This document shows positions 9,020 through 11,962 of a DNA stretch of 11,962 nt, piece after piece (within the stretch, counting starts at the first letter, position 1; every line of letters starts with the position of its first letter). The DNA is from Podochytrium sp. JEL0797. Its lineage: Eukaryota > Chytridiomycota > Chytridiomycetes > Chytridiales > Chytriomycetaceae. Location: assembly GCA_027596195.1 (NCBI GenBank), contig JADGJG010000835.1:1-11962 (forward strand), read 5' to 3'. Below the pieces are notes generated by a model that was not told the origin of the DNA, searched no databases, and saw only the letters and a program-made list of their open reading frames with translations. A program made the position numbers and the translations under genes.

Positions 9020-9875
9020 TTATTTTCTCTTCAGTTCCTTGGTCTCTTTCTCCTTTCTCTTCTTTTCATAAGCTTCCGCAAGCTTTGCCTCATAATCCTC
9101 CATTCTCATCAGCTCAAAAAGGCCGCTTGTCCTTTTCGTCTCCAGAATGAGCTTAAGCGCATCCGAGAGAGGATTTTCGGACGTTTTGAAAACGGACCCC
9201 GGTCGCGCCAAAGCAGTCGCGCTGATTTCCTTAGGCAAGTCTTTGATGAGATTTCCTTGAACGTGAAATGTTTTGAGGGAATTGAGGTTGCCCAGCGTGG
9301 ATGGAAGTGCAGTTAATTTGTTGTCGTTCAGTGTGAGCTATACACCATGAGTTTAGAAAAGCATTTTGCTTTCACGAATCACAAACCGTTTCAAGACGTT
9401 TCAAGCACCCAATCTCATCCGGAAGTTGCGCAATTTGATTAAACGCCAAATGCAACGTCCGCAACGTTGTCAAATACTGAAAATTGGCCGGAATCTCCTT
9501 AATCCCATTCGCCGACGCGTCCAAATACGCAAGTGAAGGACAAGACCCGAAACCGTGTGGAAACTCCGTCAACTCGTTGTTACTTATTGTCAAGTGTTTC
9601 AAACTGCGTAACGTATTGATGGTCCCGGGGAGCGATTTGAGCCGGTTTCCGAAGAGGGAGAGTGTTTCGAGACGGGAGAGGAGGAAAATGTCTTCCGAGA
9701 GGGAAACGAGTTTGTTGTGTGACAGGTTGAGGCGTGTCAGGGTGTGCAGGGAAAAGAGGTTTTGGGGAAGGGTTTTGACGCCTTTCCATGCGAAGTCGCA
9801 CTCTTTTGAACGGGTTTCTCGGGTTGTATCGATGAGGGTTGAGAGGGAGGAGGAAGAGGAGGTGAAGAGAGGCAT
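9020..9875 (-). CDS. Small leucine-rich-repeat protein (LRRC57-like)
   Basis: Two exons, 9875-9387 and 9337-9020, joined in phase 0 across a 49-nt intron; 268 residues. After a Ser-rich start come about seven typical 23-residue LRRs from about residue 45 to 210, for example LTRLNLSHNKLVSL, LKHLTISNNELTEFP and LTLNDNKLTALPSTLGNL. The C-terminus is a charged helix rich in Lys and Glu (YEAKLAEAYEKKRKEKET). Size, repeat type and tail resemble LRRC57-like cytosolic proteins, which are binding scaffolds of poorly known role. The start at 9875 is chosen because the next upstream in-frame Met would run into the divergent gene starting at 9976. No signal peptide or membrane segment is seen. Confidence 0.85.
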
Positions 9876-9975
9876 TTTGTTTTTTTCTGGAAGAATGATG
9901 CCCCGAGAACAATGGGGAAAGGGGAAAAAAAACAGTGAAATATTCGACCTCACGGGGACTGCTGCTAGCAACAAA
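9876..9975. promoter_or_regulatory. Divergent promoter, LRR gene and Rho exchange factor
   Basis: Exactly 100 nt lie between two divergent ATGs, so both genes probably share a bidirectional promoter. It contains a short A-rich run (GGGGAAAAAAAACAG) but no clear TATA box. Confidence 0.45.
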
Positions 9976-11901
9976 ATGTCTACATCCATACTGCCTGTCA
10001 AAGTAGCTGTTTCGAAATCTCAAGAGTCTTTATCGTCTCCATTGGCGGCTTCGCGATCCCCTGTTGACATTGAAATCGGAAAGACCTCACAATTGCAAAA
10101 TGACGCCTCCTGCTCCCTCGCAAATTCAATCAAAGAGATTAGCTTGAATTGGTACATATCCATACGATTTCTTCTGTTATTCCTCATAAGCAAACGTCCT
10201 TTCGTTCCAAAAACAGGATCTCAGAGTGCACCGACTTGGCATTATTCCCCGATTCCAAACGATCTGATTCCAGAAGAAAATCGACCCTTTCCGATCAATC
10301 AAAGCTATTGAACGAGTTGCGAAACGGAGTTGTTGTCTGCAAAATCATGAACTTGATCCATTCGGGTTTGATTACTCGAATTGTGGAGGACGGGCCCGTG
10401 ACGCCAATGACTTGTCTCGAGAATCTCGCGTCCTTTTCTGCAGGTATATTCCGTGCGATTAATTTATGATCAAGGACTTAATTCCATCCTTTTCTTTTTT
10501 GCGGTTTAGCATTGATTACGTATGGTGTGTCGCGAAAAACCATGTTTCGACCACTCGACTTTCTGCAAGCGAACCCCAAAGGCGACGACGCGTTTCTCAA
10601 CACTATTTTCGAACTTTCGATCCTTTCACATGGAAAAGGTTTCGTATCACCTCTTCACTTTGACATTCAAGCCGCCAAAGTCGTCTGGGAAGCAAAGAAT
10701 TCAGAGTCAACCCCCGCCATCACCACCACAACCACAGCAACCCCTGTTTCCAAAACCACAACTTCCATCTTGATGCCAAAACCCGATTCGAGACCTGACT
10801 CCACGTACTCGTTATCAAGTCTCATCTCGTTCGAACCCCCGGCCTCGACCCCAACCCACCCGCACACGTCCCAGACCCCCCTCGAAACCCTCCTCCTCCA
10901 AAAACTCTCCTGGCTCGAAAAATCACTCACAACCACTGTCGAATCGACCCTCACGCACCTCGATGAGGCTAATACCACTCATACGCTTCTTGCCACCTCG
11001 CTCTTGACTCACCTTGAAACTCTTTCGCAACGTCTTGCGAACCTCGAGGCTACACAACGTGGGATCAAGAATCACATGAATTTCAAGAACCGACGGTCTG
11101 CGGAGGTGAGGCTCGCGGACGGACATTTCCGGTGTTTGAGTGAACAGAGTTTGAATGTCGTTTCGCGCGGGGAAGACGAAGGGTCTTCTCCACGCACGAA
11201 TGTTGTGAGTCCCGATGGGATGAAAGTGGCGTCGCCAGTGAGTGCGACGGCGGTGGGGTCTCCACGGGCGTATCCGAAGCTTCCGGCGGAGGTTGTGAAT
11301 GCGGGGTTGGAGAAGCGGGAGTTGATGAGGTTGAGTGTGGTGTATGAGTTGATTGAGACGGAGGCGGATTATATAAGGGATTTGGGGATTATGGTGAATG
11401 TGAGTGTTTTTTTTTGTTGTTGTTGTTGTTGGGGGGGGGGGGTTATACAGTCGGTTTGGAAGGGGGGGAGTCCAGAATTAATTTTGTCGGTCAGGTACAC
11501 AAGCAAGAAATGACGGCGTGGAAGATTCTCGATGACGCTACAATTGATACAATTTTTTCAAACGTTGCCGCTCTCATTGCCGCCAATACTGTTCGTTAAA
11601 ATCCACCCCACCTCCCCTCACTTTGCATCCCTTAACCCACCCCCTCCTCCCCTTCCAGGGCCTCCTCGACAAACTCAACTCCAAACGCGACTCCAACCCC
11701 TTCATTGACCAAATCGGCGACGTGTTCCTCGAATCCAATTCGACCTGGATCGACGTGTATACCGTGTATTGTTCGAATTACCCGTTGGCCATGAAGACGG
11801 TGGCGAGGGTGATTACGGGGGAGGACCGGGTGAAGGGGTTGATGGCGCAGTTGAGTGCTACGAGGGGGGAGATTAGGGGGCTTAGTTTGGAGTCGTGTTT
11901 T
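9976..11901 (+). CDS. CH-domain Rho guanine-nucleotide exchange factor, 3' partial
   Basis: DH proteins swap GDP for GTP on Rho-family GTPases and so steer actin and polarity. Exons: 9976-10151, 10217-10443, 10510-11399, 11495-11590 and 11659-11901, all GT-AG and in frame; 544 residues present. A calponin-homology domain spans about 55-170: LNWISECTDL, then LLNELRNGVVVCKIMN, then FRPLDF. A Ser/Thr/Pro-rich linker and a short coiled coil (HLETLSQRLANLEATQ) follow. The DH domain starts at about 408 (VYELIETEADYIRDL, the conserved CR1 block), continues through IFSNVAALIAANTGLLDKL, and reaches IGDVFLESNSTWIDVYTVYC and NYPLAMKTV. The sequence then enters an intron (GTGAGT, 11902) and the window ends. 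The rest of DH and any PH domain are outside. CH followed by DH is the order in fungal Cdc24, but the overall match is too loose to use that name. Confidence 0.85.
11431..11442. repeat. TTG repeat followed by G12
   Basis: Inside the third intron of the Rho exchange factor a T run leads into TTG repeats and then 12 G. It does not touch coding sequence, because exons 3 and 4 on either side join in frame. The true tract length is unsure. Confidence 0.7.
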
Positions 11902-11910
11902 GTGAGTGGT

Positions 11911-11962
11911 GTGTGTGTGTGTGTGTGGTGGGGGGGGGGGGGGGGGGGGGGGTTTTTTTTTT
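11911..11962. repeat. (GT)8, then G23 and T10 at the window end
   Basis: Just inside a GTGAGT donor come eight GT units, GGT, 23 G and 10 T, and then the sequence stops. The GT part can be genomic. The pure G then T end resembles an unresolved contig end. Confidence 0.75.

Noticed and set aside
9484..9975. Upstream extension of the Rho exchange factor reading frame
   Set aside because: It lies opposite the LRR gene exon; the ATG at 9976 is the first outside it and leads directly into the CH exon.
1..11962. Mobile element, virus, tRNA, rRNA or bacterial operon
   Set aside because: No transposase, reverse transcriptase, integrase, terminal repeats or RNA gene seen; all recognised genes are spliced eukaryotic housekeeping or signalling genes.

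Overview
The window reads as nuclear DNA of a fungus, most likely a zoosporic (chytrid-type) one. The genes are dense and broken by many short GT-AG introns (about 45-95 nt). Gene content includes the ribosome-biogenesis factor NOC3, a CH-plus-DH Rho exchange factor, an MCM9-like fragment and a full ZSWIM2 orthologue (SWIM, RING, ZZ, RING). That fungal reading is inference: no rRNA, tRNA or other taxon marker is present. The window begins and ends in G/C homopolymer and probably is a whole contig.

Left part, minus strand, 1-5442. Three genes point left. A hydrolase fragment (4778-5442) lies furthest right. NOC3 (1244-4597, seven exons) follows. An APC-superfamily permease (25-1181) starts 62 nt past the NOC3 stop and runs off the left edge.

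Middle, 5443-6215. Going left, the hydrolase has lost its N-terminal half. Going right, an MCM9-like gene has lost everything before its C-terminal AAA+ lid. Both breaks fall at the same G13-CGG-T8 tract, which points to a misassembly or a rearrangement. A second long G/C tract at about 5985-6078 splits the MCM9-like exon and shifts its frame.

Right part, 6216-11962. ZSWIM2 (6460-8995, plus, seven exons) converges with a two-exon leucine-rich-repeat gene (9020-9875, minus), with stops only 24 nt apart. The LRR gene diverges from the CH-DH Rho exchange factor (9976 onward, plus) across 100 nt. The last gene runs off the right edge inside its DH domain.

The genes do not form a pathway. The most unusual signal is shared across them: long exons start with codons ending in C or A and finish with codons ending in G or T, and the trend restarts after each intron.
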